Part shown: positions 1 through 8,321 of the stretch, one piece after another | How the letters are laid out: each line of letters starts with the position of its first letter | Numbering within the stretch: position 1 is the stretch's first letter | DNA from: Gammaproteobacteria bacterium | Lineage (GTDB): Bacteria > Pseudomonadota > Gammaproteobacteria > Pseudomonadales > Pseudohongiellaceae | Assembly: GCA_028825335.1 (NCBI GenBank) | Contig: JAPKAI010000003.1 | Span: 1 to 64,000 of the forward strand | Direction: 5' to 3' | DNA: 64,000 nucleotides | Made by a program: the position numbers and the translations under genes | Notes under the pieces: generated by a model | The model's database searches: none | What the model saw: the letters and a program-made list of their open reading frames with translations, nothing else | Told to the model about the DNA's origin: nothing

Positions 1-858
1 GCTCTTGTCGACCATCGTATTCATGTGGTCTGAAACGCGCGCGGAATTATTAGAATAAGTTTCAATACCCTGCTCTAACTCCTCTAGCACATAACTCGAA
101 AGACCCACCTGCAGATCACTCAAAGCGAGCTGTTCGGAAACCCTAGCACTCTGTCTAGCGAGCGTAGTGACTTTTCTTCTAGATCGACTAATTTCGATCG
201 CTCGATTATGAAAGTCATAGACTGGATTTCGAGTTAGCAATGAGTGATCTCTCGCATCACTTGAAGCGCAGTCACTAAACTCGCTCTCTTCTTCTAACTT
301 GTTGCAGTCATAGGTATAAAAGCGCGAAGCATCACTGCGTTGTAGTTTACTTAACACACGCTGCACCGACTCCACAGATGGGAGGCTAACCGTCTCCAGC
401 GGCGGCAGCGAATTCGCAATCGAACTTTCCGCTGGCAGAGCTTCCACTATTTTAGATTCGCCGATCTCAGGAACATCTTTCTGATTACTTTCAGGCTGAG
501 ACTCGGCCACTGGCAATGTCGAAGGCGATCCTGTAAGGGGTATTGGAGCAGCACTCTGCGAAGGAGTCTCGGGGATGCTTTCCTCAGCCTGAATTAGCAA
601 AGGTTTGAACGGAACGAATTCCACTTTAATCGATGCAGGAACGAGCTCTTCGACCGTTGCAATATCACTGGCGACAAAATAAAACAACGTGGATGCGAGC
701 GTAAAATGAAGGATCGCTGAGACTGCGAAACTCAGCTGAAATTCAGAAAAGGTCTTCGATGCTCGCTGCCCTCGCTCGGAATAGTCGTCCTTAGCAACAA
801 GATCGTCGAGATCAACCGAGGTAAAATCTCCGAAGGCTATGTCATCGGCAAATACCAT
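1..858 (-). CDS. TonB-like periplasm-spanning protein (3' end outside window)
   Basis: My reading of the minus strand gives an open frame from an ATG at 858 to the window edge (286 codons, no stop), which is why it is absent from the ORF track. A cytoplasmic N-terminus of about 42 residues is followed by one membrane segment (about 43-63) containing S47-x3-H51, the SxxxH pattern known from the TonB transmembrane helix. A Pro/Glu/Ser-rich linker follows (about 80-165), typical of periplasm-spanning TonB or GspB proteins. The part after residue 170 is Ser/Arg-rich and unfamiliar, and the diagnostic TonB C-terminal domain, if any, lies outside the window. The topology is clear; the function as energy transducer is inferred from the helix motif. 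Confidence 0.6.
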   Translation of the reverse strand, partial: MVFADDIAFGDFTSVDLDDLVAKDDYSERGQRASKTFSEFQLSFAVSAILHFTLASTLFYFVASDIATVEELVPASIKVEFVPFKPLLIQAEESIPETPSQSAAPIPLTGSPSTLPVAESQPESNQKDVPEIGESKIVEALPAESSIANSLPPLETVSLPSVESVQRVLSKLQRSDASRFYTYDCNKLEEESEFSDCASSDARDHSLLTRNPVYDFHNRAIEISRSRRKVTTLARQSARVSEQLALSDLQVGLSSYVLEELEQGIETYSNNSARVSDHMNTMVDKS

Positions 859-1013
859 CTATTAGCTCTCCGTCGGCCCTTGTCTAATCTAGCATTGCTC
901 CTTGTTCGCGACTGCCAGATAGGCTCAGCCTAGCGCAGAGAGTCGCTTGCTTCCTGAGTCATCTAGACAAAGATTTATACCTAAAGTTCCTCTTCAGCCC
1001 AGCTACTCGAGGC

Positions 1014-1514
1014 CTACGCGAAGTTGAGGCGTGGCGCAATCTGCCCCGACTCTAGCTCAAGCAAGAATTGCTTGGTCTCTATCCCTCCACCAAAGCCGGT
1101 TAGCTTGCCAGAGGCACCTATCACTCTATGACAGGGAATAATGACAGGAATGGGATTCACTCCGTTCGCAGCTCCAACCGCCCGCGAGGCCTTGGGTTTT
1201 CCAATGTTTGCAGCGAGCTGACCATAGCTCCAAGTTTCACCGTACGGAATTTCAGCCAGGGCGTGCCACACCGATTCTTGAAAGGCCGTGCCTTTGAGCA
1301 TTAGCTGTAGATCGAACTCTTTCAATTCTCCTGAGAAATAAGCATCCAATTGAACACAGGCCTCAACGAAGGGGGACCCATCTTTCGTCCAATCAGATTC
1401 GTGTCGCCGCTGCATTTTCCCACTCGGAAAACCGAGCAAAGATAGATGACTTCCATTGCCAGCTAACAGTAACTCGCCTATGGATGTAGTGTGATAGTGA
1501 TAGAACATAGTCAT
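1014..1514 (-). CDS. ogt: methylated-DNA--protein-cysteine methyltransferase
   Basis: Suicide repair enzyme that transfers the methyl group from O6-methylguanine or O4-methylthymine in DNA to its own cysteine. The 166-residue length is normal for Ogt. The helix-turn-helix DNA-binding part (about 80-120, with the RAVGAANG segment) leads into the active-site motif PCHRVIG, with the acceptor Cys at about residue 128. A GAGGAG ribosome site lies 6 bases before the ATG at 1514, which fixes the start. It lies 44 bases downstream of the AlkA fusion on the same strand, so the two alkylation-repair genes are probably one transcript. Confidence 0.93.
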   Translation of the reverse strand: MTMFYHYHTTSIGELLLAGNGSHLSLLGFPSGKMQRRHESDWTKDGSPFVEACVQLDAYFSGELKEFDLQLMLKGTAFQESVWHALAEIPYGETWSYGQLAANIGKPKASRAVGAANGVNPIPVIIPCHRVIGASGKLTGFGGGIETKQFLLELESGQIAPRLNFA

Positions 1515-1558
1515 GTTAGGCTCCTCAATTAGCTATTAGTACGAGCTGGCGAGCAAGC

Positions 1559-3037
1559 TCACTTATTACGAACGGTTTGTTGATAGTGCTTCCATAAAAG
1601 AATTACGGCGTAAGCGCGCCAAGGTCGCCATACCCCTGCTAGTTTTATTAGTGCTTTCGGCGTCAGCGTTTCCTGATTATTTGTTGCCGCGCGTCGTAAA
1701 ATCAGATCCGAGTAGGGAAAGGCATCTGGGTCGCTTAACACTCGCAGCGCTACGTAATGCGCGGTCCAATCGCCGATTCCTTTTATTTCGCAGAGCCGAC
1801 GAACAAATTCTTCTGTTTCAAGCACGCCATCAAAGACAATTTCACCCGTCGCTATCTTTGCAGCGACAGCCTCAATTGCTGCAATACGCTGACCCACTAT
1901 CCCCATTCCACTCAAATCTGCATTGGCGAGTTTTTCTGCGCTAGGAAAAACGCGTGTTAAATGAGCAGAGGAGCCATTGTAGTTTTCGCCATACCGCTCT
2001 GCCACTCTTCCCGCAAGAGTCGTCGCCGCCTTCACCGTGACTTGTTGACCGAGAATCGCACGCACCGTAACTTCCAAGCCATCCCAGCAACCAGTTACGC
2101 GCGTGCCTGGATTTTTCTTAACAACCGTCTTTAATAGTGGATCATCCCTAAAAAAATGCTCAATCTCCTCGCTATCCGCCTTCAGATCAAATAGTAGACG
2201 AACCTTCTCAACAATATGGTACAAGTGGCGCGTATCAGGAAAATTTATCTGCAACATCACAATATGCTCGGTCTCAGAAAATTGTACGCAGATATCGCCA
2301 ACGCTTTCATCGATCGCAATTGTTCTATAGTAGGCATTCTGCTCAAGATCGATGTATTCGACGCCAGGTATTTTTCTATACTCGAGATAGGCAAGCATAG
2401 ATTTCCAGTCCAGCGGCGGGCGATATGAAAGCCGAACACGTATTCCCTCACCCTTCGCTTGCTTCGCACCTCGCACACCTTTGCGTAATTCCCTAGGCGA
2501 TCTAGCGTAAGTGGACTGAAAAATGGCATTGAAGCGACGCACACTTCCAAAACCGGCCGCAAAACAAACCTGAGATAAAGGCAAATTCGTTTCATCGAGA
2601 AGCTTCTTCGCAAAATGTAGCCGCTGCGTCTGCGCAACCGCTATCGGTGATGCTCCCACATATTGCTGAAATAGCCTACTCAGCTGCCGCGGACCTATAC
2701 TGAGCTGTTCTGCAAGCTCATCCACCGAAGACCGGTCGAGATTCCCTCTCGCGATTAGGTGGAGGGCTTTCGAGACTTTGTAAGGAGCGCCTATCCACGC
2801 GGGCGTACCCGGCGAAGATTCGGGCCGGCAGCGCAGGCAGGGGCGAAAACCAGCCTCACACGCACCGGCAGCGCTCCGATAGAGCTGTACATTCTCTTTT
2901 TTAGGAATTCGGTCAGGACAAATTGGACGGCAGTAGATACCCGTCGTTAGTACGCCAATGAAGAAGCGCCCATCGAAGCGCGGGTCTCTACTGCAACGCG
3001 CATTCTCAAATTCATCAGTATTGATTAAAGCTGTCAT
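1559..3037 (-). CDS. alkA: Ada-N / AraC / AlkA fusion: DNA-3-methyladenine glycosylase II
   Basis: Removes alkylated bases from DNA and probably senses methylphosphotriesters. Domains in order: an Ada-type zinc domain with all four cysteines (GIYCRPIC and FRPCLRCRPE), an AraC-type helix-turn-helix (through GFGSVRRFNAIFQ), and an AlkA glycosylase with the helix-hairpin-helix (IKGIGDWTAHY) and the downstream Asp in PYSDL that matches the catalytic Asp of AlkA. The ORF track starts at 3139, but the first 34 residues look unlike the family and the ATG at 3037 sits just before the conserved SRDPRFDGRFF segment, so I chose 3037 (492 residues). No clear ribosome site supports either start. The fusion could combine sensing, transcription control and repair. 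Confidence 0.9.
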   Translation of the reverse strand: MTALINTDEFENARCSRDPRFDGRFFIGVLTTGIYCRPICPDRIPKKENVQLYRSAAGACEAGFRPCLRCRPESSPGTPAWIGAPYKVSKALHLIARGNLDRSSVDELAEQLSIGPRQLSRLFQQYVGASPIAVAQTQRLHFAKKLLDETNLPLSQVCFAAGFGSVRRFNAIFQSTYARSPRELRKGVRGAKQAKGEGIRVRLSYRPPLDWKSMLAYLEYRKIPGVEYIDLEQNAYYRTIAIDESVGDICVQFSETEHIVMLQINFPDTRHLYHIVEKVRLLFDLKADSEEIEHFFRDDPLLKTVVKKNPGTRVTGCWDGLEVTVRAILGQQVTVKAATTLAGRVAERYGENYNGSSAHLTRVFPSAEKLANADLSGMGIVGQRIAAIEAVAAKIATGEIVFDGVLETEEFVRRLCEIKGIGDWTAHYVALRVLSDPDAFPYSDLILRRAATNNQETLTPKALIKLAGVWRPWRAYAVILLWKHYQQTVRNK

Positions 3038-3139
3038 TTTGGTGCGGCTCAGCGATCCAAATAAGGAACTAGAAGAGGTAAACAAAGTCAGTAAGCATAC
3101 TCCTTTCCCCTGCAAATACTGGCCGCTTTCGGACACCAT

Positions 3140-3703
3140 TATTTATAAAAAGTGGTACAAAATAAATTAATGTTAATTATATGAAGAAGTCTTTATTTGT
3201 TGTTTTTTAAGTATATTTCTAATTTTTAATGTAATATTCACTAACTAACCAGAAATCCCACGCGCGGAATTATCAACTGCCTAGTTCCAAGAAGAATCAG
3301 GCACTGATGCATCAATTGCTGCGCCGCTTACAGCCTCGTATTCATCATCCTTTCGACGCCAAGGGCACCTCCTTCCTGTTATGACGAAAGCGCATACTAT
3401 TCAGCGCTTCAATACCTTACGTGCAGCCTAGACCGCGCAGGAACACTTATCCGTGGGAGTTGATCTAATATAGCCGCATAGGCCGTGTCGGCTAGATATG
3501 CCACGCCTCGGTGCATGCCTTTATCTGACCGAGGTCATTAGCGATTATATCCACAGCCCGCCAAAGGGGAATGCGATGAGTCCCTTGCTGGTGTATATTA
3601 GCCGCGTCTTGGGCATTGGAGACGCTAATATTTCCCTGCTAGACATGCCTGTAGATGACCAAACAGAACTTATAAATTAAAGCTATATGTAGTTGGACTA
3701 TTC
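3140..3703. other. intergenic region upstream of ilvD, no supported gene
   Basis: About 560 bases without a convincing gene. The first 100 bases beyond alkA are very A+T-rich and probably hold its promoter. The region 3330-3480 has open stretches on the plus strand that match no family I recognise, possibly a gene remnant. The 60-codon ORF at 3498-3680 has no ribosome site and no recognisable content. I see no attenuator leader peptide rich in Ile/Leu/Val in front of ilvD. Confidence 0.4.
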
Positions 3704-5383
3704 ATGAGTAACAAAGACTTACGGAAGTATTCTAAGATTGTAGTTGATGGTGTTGCGCAGTCCCCGAGCCGCGCTATGCTGCGAGCCGTTGGCTTCGACG
3801 ATGCAGATTTCAAGAAACCACAGATCGGCATCGCCTCAACCTGGAGCATGGTCACCCCGTGCAACATGCATATAAATAAGCTTGCTGAGGACGTGAACAA
3901 GGGCACCGATAGTGCCGGCGGCAAGGGGATCATCTACAGTTGCATAACCATATCCGATGGCATATCCATGGGAACAGAGGGCATGAAGTACTCCCTAGTC
4001 TCCCGTGAAGTCATTGCGGACTCCGTGGAGACTGTCTCCGGGTGTATGGGTCACGATGGCATTATCACCATCGGAGGCTGCGACAAGAATATGCCCGGCC
4101 TCTTGATGGGAATGTCACGCCTGAACCGCCCTTCTATATTTATCTACGGGGGCACTATCCAACCAGGCCCCAACCACACGAATGTCGTATCTGTCTTCGA
4201 GGCTGTTGGCGAGCACTCTGCCGGCAAGGTTTCCGATATCGAACTGAAGAATATTGAAGAAACTGCCATTCCAGGGCCAGGCTCCTGCGGCGGCATGTAC
4301 ACCGCGAATACTATGGCCTCAGCAATCGAAGCGCTAGGCATGAGCCTACCCAACAGCTCCGCACAGGATGCGATCTCGCAGGAGAAGGTCACAGACTGTC
4401 TAGATGCTGGCGAGGCGATCATGCACCTGATCGAGCATGATATTAAACCTTCAGACATCATGACCCGCTCGGCATTCGAGAATGCCATCAAGGTAGTTAT
4501 CGCGCTTGGCGGCTCTACCAATGCGGTCCTGCATCTGCTCGCCATGGCACATACCATGAGCGTTCACCTAGAACTCGACGATTTTACCAGCATTGGCAAG
4601 AAGACACCGATGCTGGCGGATCTCAAACCCAGCGGCAAATACCTGATGTCGGAGCTCATCAAAATTGGCGGCATTCAGCCACTAATGAAGCGCATGCTAG
4701 ACGCCGGCATGCTAGATGGAAGCTGCCTGACAGTAACGGGCAAGACAATGGCTGAAAATCTTGCAACTGTAGAGCCCTATCCAGAGGGGCAGGACATCAT
4801 TCGTCCTTTTAACAATCCTATTAAAAAAGACAGCCATCTTGTTATATTAAAAGGAAATTTAGCGCCTACTGGAGCGGTGGCAAAGATCACCGGTAAGGAA
4901 GGCCTAAGCTTCACTGGCAATGCTCGGGTCTTCGAGTCAGAGGAAGAATGCCTCGAGGGCGTGCTAGACGGCACTGTGATCAAGGGCGATGTACTCGTTA
5001 TTCGCTATGAAGGGCCAAAGGGCGCGCCAGGCATGCGAGAGATGCTAAGCCCAACCTCAGCCATCATGGGCAAAGGCCTCGGCGAAGATATCGCTCTGAT
5101 TACAGACGGCCGATTCTCTGGCGGCAGCCACGGTTTCGTTGTGGGCCATGTGACCCCAGAAGCTATAGAAGGCGGACCGATCGCTATTGTGCAGACTGGC
5201 GACAGGATCTCTATCGATGCTGAAACTAACGAGGTCAAAATAGACCTGAGCGATAAAGAGATTGCTGCTAGGCTAGCGAAGTGGCAGAAACCGGCTGCTC
5301 GCTATACTCGGGGAGTGCTGGCGAAGTTCGCAGCCTCAGTTTCCTCGGCTTCGGAAGGGGCGGTAACGGATAAGTATCTTTAG
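3704..5383 (+). CDS. ilvD: dihydroxy-acid dehydratase
   Basis: Fe-S enzyme that dehydrates 2,3-dihydroxy-3-methylbutanoate and -pentanoate to the 2-oxo acids, the third common step of valine and isoleucine synthesis, in the cytoplasm. The 559-residue length fits the compact form of the IlvD/Edd family. The conserved cluster-binding cysteines appear in GGCDKNMPG and [12 protein letters not shown], and the C-terminal signature GRFSGGSHG is intact. It stands alone, without other ilv genes nearby. The leader is A+T-rich with only a weak ribosome site. Confidence 0.96.
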   Translation: MSNKDLRKYSKIVVDGVAQSPSRAMLRAVGFDDADFKKPQIGIASTWSMVTPCNMHINKLAEDVNKGTDSAGGKGIIYSCITISDGISMGTEGMKYSLVSREVIADSVETVSGCMGHDGIITIGGCDKNMPGLLMGMSRLNRPSIFIYGGTIQPGPNHTNVVSVFEAVGEHSAGKVSDIELKNIEETAIPGPGSCGGMYTANTMASAIEALGMSLPNSSAQDAISQEKVTDCLDAGEAIMHLIEHDIKPSDIMTRSAFENAIKVVIALGGSTNAVLHLLAMAHTMSVHLELDDFTSIGKKTPMLADLKPSGKYLMSELIKIGGIQPLMKRMLDAGMLDGSCLTVTGKTMAENLATVEPYPEGQDIIRPFNNPIKKDSHLVILKGNLAPTGAVAKITGKEGLSFTGNARVFESEEECLEGVLDGTVIKGDVLVIRYEGPKGAPGMREMLSPTSAIMGKGLGEDIALITDGRFSGGSHGFVVGHVTPEAIEGGPIAIVQTGDRISIDAETNEVKIDLSDKEIAARLAKWQKPAARYTRGVLAKFAASVSSASEGAVTDKYL

Positions 5384-5426
5384 CCGATAAACACCAAATC
5401 ATAATAAGAACAATGAAGGTCTTAAC

Positions 5427-5954
5427 TTGCCCGATTTCTTCACTAGTATTGGCACCTTGCTAGACGGCAGTTTCTTGCAGTCGGGCGCTCTTTGGGCGCT
5501 GAGCACAATCCCAGGGTTTCCACCGATCATTCAGACCGTGCACATCCTCGGCATCGCCGTAGTAATGGGCAGTGTCGTCCTGCTCGATTTGCGCATATTG
5601 GGTCTAGCCGTTCCTAGCCAAAAAATCTCTGAGATGACCAACAGGCTGATGCCCTGGTTATGGTGGGCCTTGGCGTCGAATCTCATTTCCGGCGCCTTCT
5701 TTCTATTCGGCAGGCCGCTTAGATATTTCAACAATCCAGTTTTTGGCTGGAAGGTAAGCTTCCTGATCCCCGCGGTCCTCTTAACGCTGTTTTTCCATGT
5801 AATGAGCAAGCGACAAGAAAGCTATTGGGAATCCAGCTCCAAACGCCTGTGGAGCGCTCGAGGAATCGCCCTACTCTCAATATTCTTGTGGATCATGGTC
5901 GCCATGGCTGGTCGCTGGATCGCCTACGCAGAATACATTTACTACCCTGCATAG
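5427..5954 (+). CDS. DUF6644-like four-helix membrane protein, copy 1
   Basis: Membrane protein of 175 residues with about four hydrophobic helices. It starts at TTG, supported by GAAGG 7 bases upstream; the nearby ATG at 5413 is out of frame. Features shared with three other proteins in the window are a His in the first helix (QTVHILG), a DLRxLG motif at its end, an NPxFxxK motif before helix three, and AGRWIAY near the C-terminus. I believe this is the family called DUF6644, but I cannot run a profile search. A membrane His and Arg recall CopD- or heme-type membrane domains; function is unknown. It is followed by a secreted protein gene and another family member. Confidence 0.75.
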   Translation: MPDFFTSIGTLLDGSFLQSGALWALSTIPGFPPIIQTVHILGIAVVMGSVVLLDLRILGLAVPSQKISEMTNRLMPWLWWALASNLISGAFFLFGRPLRYFNNPVFGWKVSFLIPAVLLTLFFHVMSKRQESYWESSSKRLWSARGIALLSIFLWIMVAMAGRWIAYAEYIYYPA

Positions 5955-5989
5955 TACCTTGCCTAGTGCCCATCAAAGGAATTCTCGAT

Positions 5990-6484
5990 ATGCCTACCAA
6001 GAAAACCCATAATGCGAGATCGAGTTCAGGCTTAAAGACATTACTTATCTTGGGACTTCTGACACTTTCACCGCTGACTATCGCGGGCGAATACACAGAC
6101 GAGCTATCAGCATGTCTTCTCGGCACTACATCCGAGGAAGACAAACGCAGCTTGGTCAAATGGAGGTTCACTGCAATGGCCCTGGCCCCTGCCGTTGAGG
6201 AGATAACGGGCGTATCAGTCTCTGCACGCGACCACGCAAATCGAGAAATGGCCCAGCTGATAATAAAACTGCTAAGCAGGGCCTGTTTTAACGAAACCAG
6301 ACTAGCGCTTAAGAATGAGGGCAGCACTGCATTACAGACGAGCTTTGCAGCTCTTGGACAGGTTGCTGCTAAGAATTTATTCTCAGACCCAAACGTGGTG
6401 GCTGGCCTAGCAAGTCTTGAAACGTACATTGGCGCCGAAGATTTAAAAATCGCCTGGAATTTGGGCAATGAAAAAACAGATTAG
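5990..6484 (+). CDS. small secreted protein between two DUF6644-like genes
   Basis: The ORF track begins at 5825, inside the preceding gene, but an AAAGGA ribosome site lies 9 bases before the ATG at 5990, giving 164 residues. The N-terminus reads as a signal peptide (basic start, LKTLLILGLLTL core, cleavage after the Ala-Gly near residue 31). The mature part is mostly helical in character, with two cysteines (in SACLLG and SRACFNE) that could form a disulfide. I do not recognise a family. The position between two DUF6644-like genes with short gaps suggests one operon and a periplasmic partner role. Confidence 0.7.
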   Translation: MPTKKTHNARSSSGLKTLLILGLLTLSPLTIAGEYTDELSACLLGTTSEEDKRSLVKWRFTAMALAPAVEEITGVSVSARDHANREMAQLIIKLLSRACFNETRLALKNEGSTALQTSFAALGQVAAKNLFSDPNVVAGLASLETYIGAEDLKIAWNLGNEKTD

Positions 6485-6502
6485 ACGATACTGGTAACTC
6501 AA

Positions 6503-6997
6503 ATGGGATTCTTGACCTCACCAAAATGGATCGATGTAGAGAACTGGCCAATTTCTTGGGAAATCGGCGGCACTAGCTGGTTTCCATTTCTTGAATCTAT
6601 TCACGTTATTGCGGCAGCATTTGTTGTCGGCTCCATTTTAATGGTGGACTTACGGCTCCTCGGAATTGCCGCAGTAAAGTATTCGATCAGCACTCTCTCT
6701 AAAGAATTAGTGCCTTGGACCTGGGGCGCGTTCGTGATTGCGACGATTACCGGCCTTGGTATGTTCATCACGCGCGCCGCGTCACATGTAGTTAATCCAG
6801 CTTTTCAGTGGAAGATTGCCCTGCTCGCCCTCGCCGGCATAAATATGGCGTATTTCCACTTCCGCGTTTACAAGAACATAGCTCAATGGGATGACGCCGC
6901 TCCAACTCCTATCCAATTAAAAATCGTCGGGAGCCTATCACTTCTCCTCTGGTCAGGAGTCATGCTGGCGGGAAGATGGATTGGGCATATAATTTAA
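6503..6997 (+). CDS. DUF6644-like four-helix membrane protein, copy 2
   Basis: A 164-residue protein with four hydrophobic segments and the same landmarks as copy 1: SIHVIAA in helix one, DLRLLG after it, NPAFQWK before helix three and AGRWIG at the C-terminus. It begins 18 bases after the secreted protein gene, so 5427-6997 reads as a three-gene operon. Identity to copy 1 by eye is low but the motif spacing is kept, which points to an old duplication. Function unknown; CopD-like helix-one histidine noted. Confidence 0.75.
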   Translation: MGFLTSPKWIDVENWPISWEIGGTSWFPFLESIHVIAAAFVVGSILMVDLRLLGIAAVKYSISTLSKELVPWTWGAFVIATITGLGMFITRAASHVVNPAFQWKIALLALAGINMAYFHFRVYKNIAQWDDAAPTPIQLKIVGSLSLLLWSGVMLAGRWIGHII

Positions 6998-7043
6998 TAC
7001 GAAATCCAGCGATTAACTACATATTTGCAGCGAAAGCGCCTCG

Positions 7044-8121
7044 GTGAGCAAAAAAGAAACAAACCCTAAACTTAATTTCGAGCGAATCTGTGTCCTCTAT
7101 GAGAACACGATCGTCGGCTATTTCGGTATTGCCGCCGGCGTGCTCTTCTTTGCTTATATGATCGACCAACTAGCAAGTATTAGAATTGCTTATCCTTGAA
7201 TGATTGCCGTTGGCATCTCCTATATACCGCGCATAATTCTATCGATAATATTTGTGCGAAAAATGAAAACTAGGGAAATCATTTTTGAGAATGTAAAGCC
7301 CTAGGAGAGCTATTCTTTCGACAGCAGCATCCTTCCTTTTCTATGTTTTCCAGCGCGGCATTCATTCCCTTTGAGCAGAATGAATTTATAGCCCTCCTAT
7401 ACTATGCAGTGATCGTAATGACACTCATATCGGGAGGAATTCTGTCATACAGCACCTTACTCCCCGCGATTTCCTGTTCATGAAAGCAAGCATACTGTCT
7501 TTAATCGTGAAAACATTTTAGATTCAAGAAACCCTATTTAATGCCCCAGGCTTGCTCCTGCTTATTGCCTACTTGCTGATTCCACGCCTCATTCCTCGTC
7601 AGAATAAATTGCTAGTTAAAAAATTTGCCCTGCGAATCGAGAACGAGCATCAAGCTCTAACAGACACGCTAACCAAGTTAGGGAATCGTCGCCGCCTATA
7701 TCTCTTGATCGAGACCTTACTCCTTTCTTAATTGCGGCACAAAGATCCGCTCAGCATCGTGTTATTGGATATCGACAATTTCAAGCTGCTCAACGATGGG
7801 TTCGGCCATAGCGCAGGTGACGACCTACTATTGCAAGTATCCGATATATTAAAAGACTCTTCTCGAGATCAGGATTTGGTGATGCGCTATGGTGACGAAG
7901 AATTTTTACTTGTACTGCTTTCCACCAGCCTAGAATCTGCGCAAACCCTTGTTGATCGTATTGGCAGCGCGATCAAGGCGAAAACCAGCATCACCTTTAG
8001 CGGTGGCATCGCTATGCATTCCGAACAATTATCTTTAGAGCAACTGAAAGAAAAGGCAGATCAGTGTCTATACACAGCGAAGCACGAAGGCAAGGACCGC
8101 TTCGTACTCGCCGAATCCTGA
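7044..8121 (+). pseudogene. decayed GGDEF (diguanylate cyclase) gene
   Basis: Once a membrane-anchored diguanylate cyclase. From GTG 7044 the frame reads a plausible N-terminal region with membrane segment, then stops at TGA 7197. Further hydrophobic pieces continue in shifting frames (for example SAAFIPFEQNEF near 7350) with more stops. The catalytic part begins LTDTLTKLGNRRRL, stops at TAA 7729, and continues in frame as the tracked ORF 7732-8121 (LLDIDNFKLLNDGFGHSAGD). The signature GGDEF is GDEEF here, so even the surviving part probably lacks cyclase activity. At least five lesions are visible, so this is a relic. Confidence 0.88.
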
Positions 8122-8321
8122 CAAACCTATTCTAACTATCTGCAGTTCAATTGGCAGGATAGTGTCGCGCTTACGGCCTTTCCAATATAGAATTCCCCCT
8201 TATATCGAACAAAGTGAAACCACCGACTCAATATGCACCCGAAAGCTGCTCTACAGGGCAGGATAGGTATTCGCGTTCCCCTGTGGACAACCAGCTCAAT
8301 TATGACCCCAAGGATTACTAC

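Noticed and set aside
3498-3680. 60-codon ORF upstream of ilvD
   Set aside because: No ribosome site, no family match, and it ends just before the ilvD leader.
5825-5989. Tracked start at 5825 for the small secreted protein
   Set aside because: It lies within the DUF6644-like gene and would destroy the signal peptide; the ATG at 5990 has AAAGGA at the right distance.
5893-6468. 191-codon ORF antisense to the secreted protein gene
   Set aside because: Mirrors the coding frame of the 5990 gene, which has a signal peptide and a good ribosome site.
7732-8121. GGDEF fragment as an active short protein
   Set aside because: It starts in the middle of the domain after a stop and has GDEEF in place of GGDEF.
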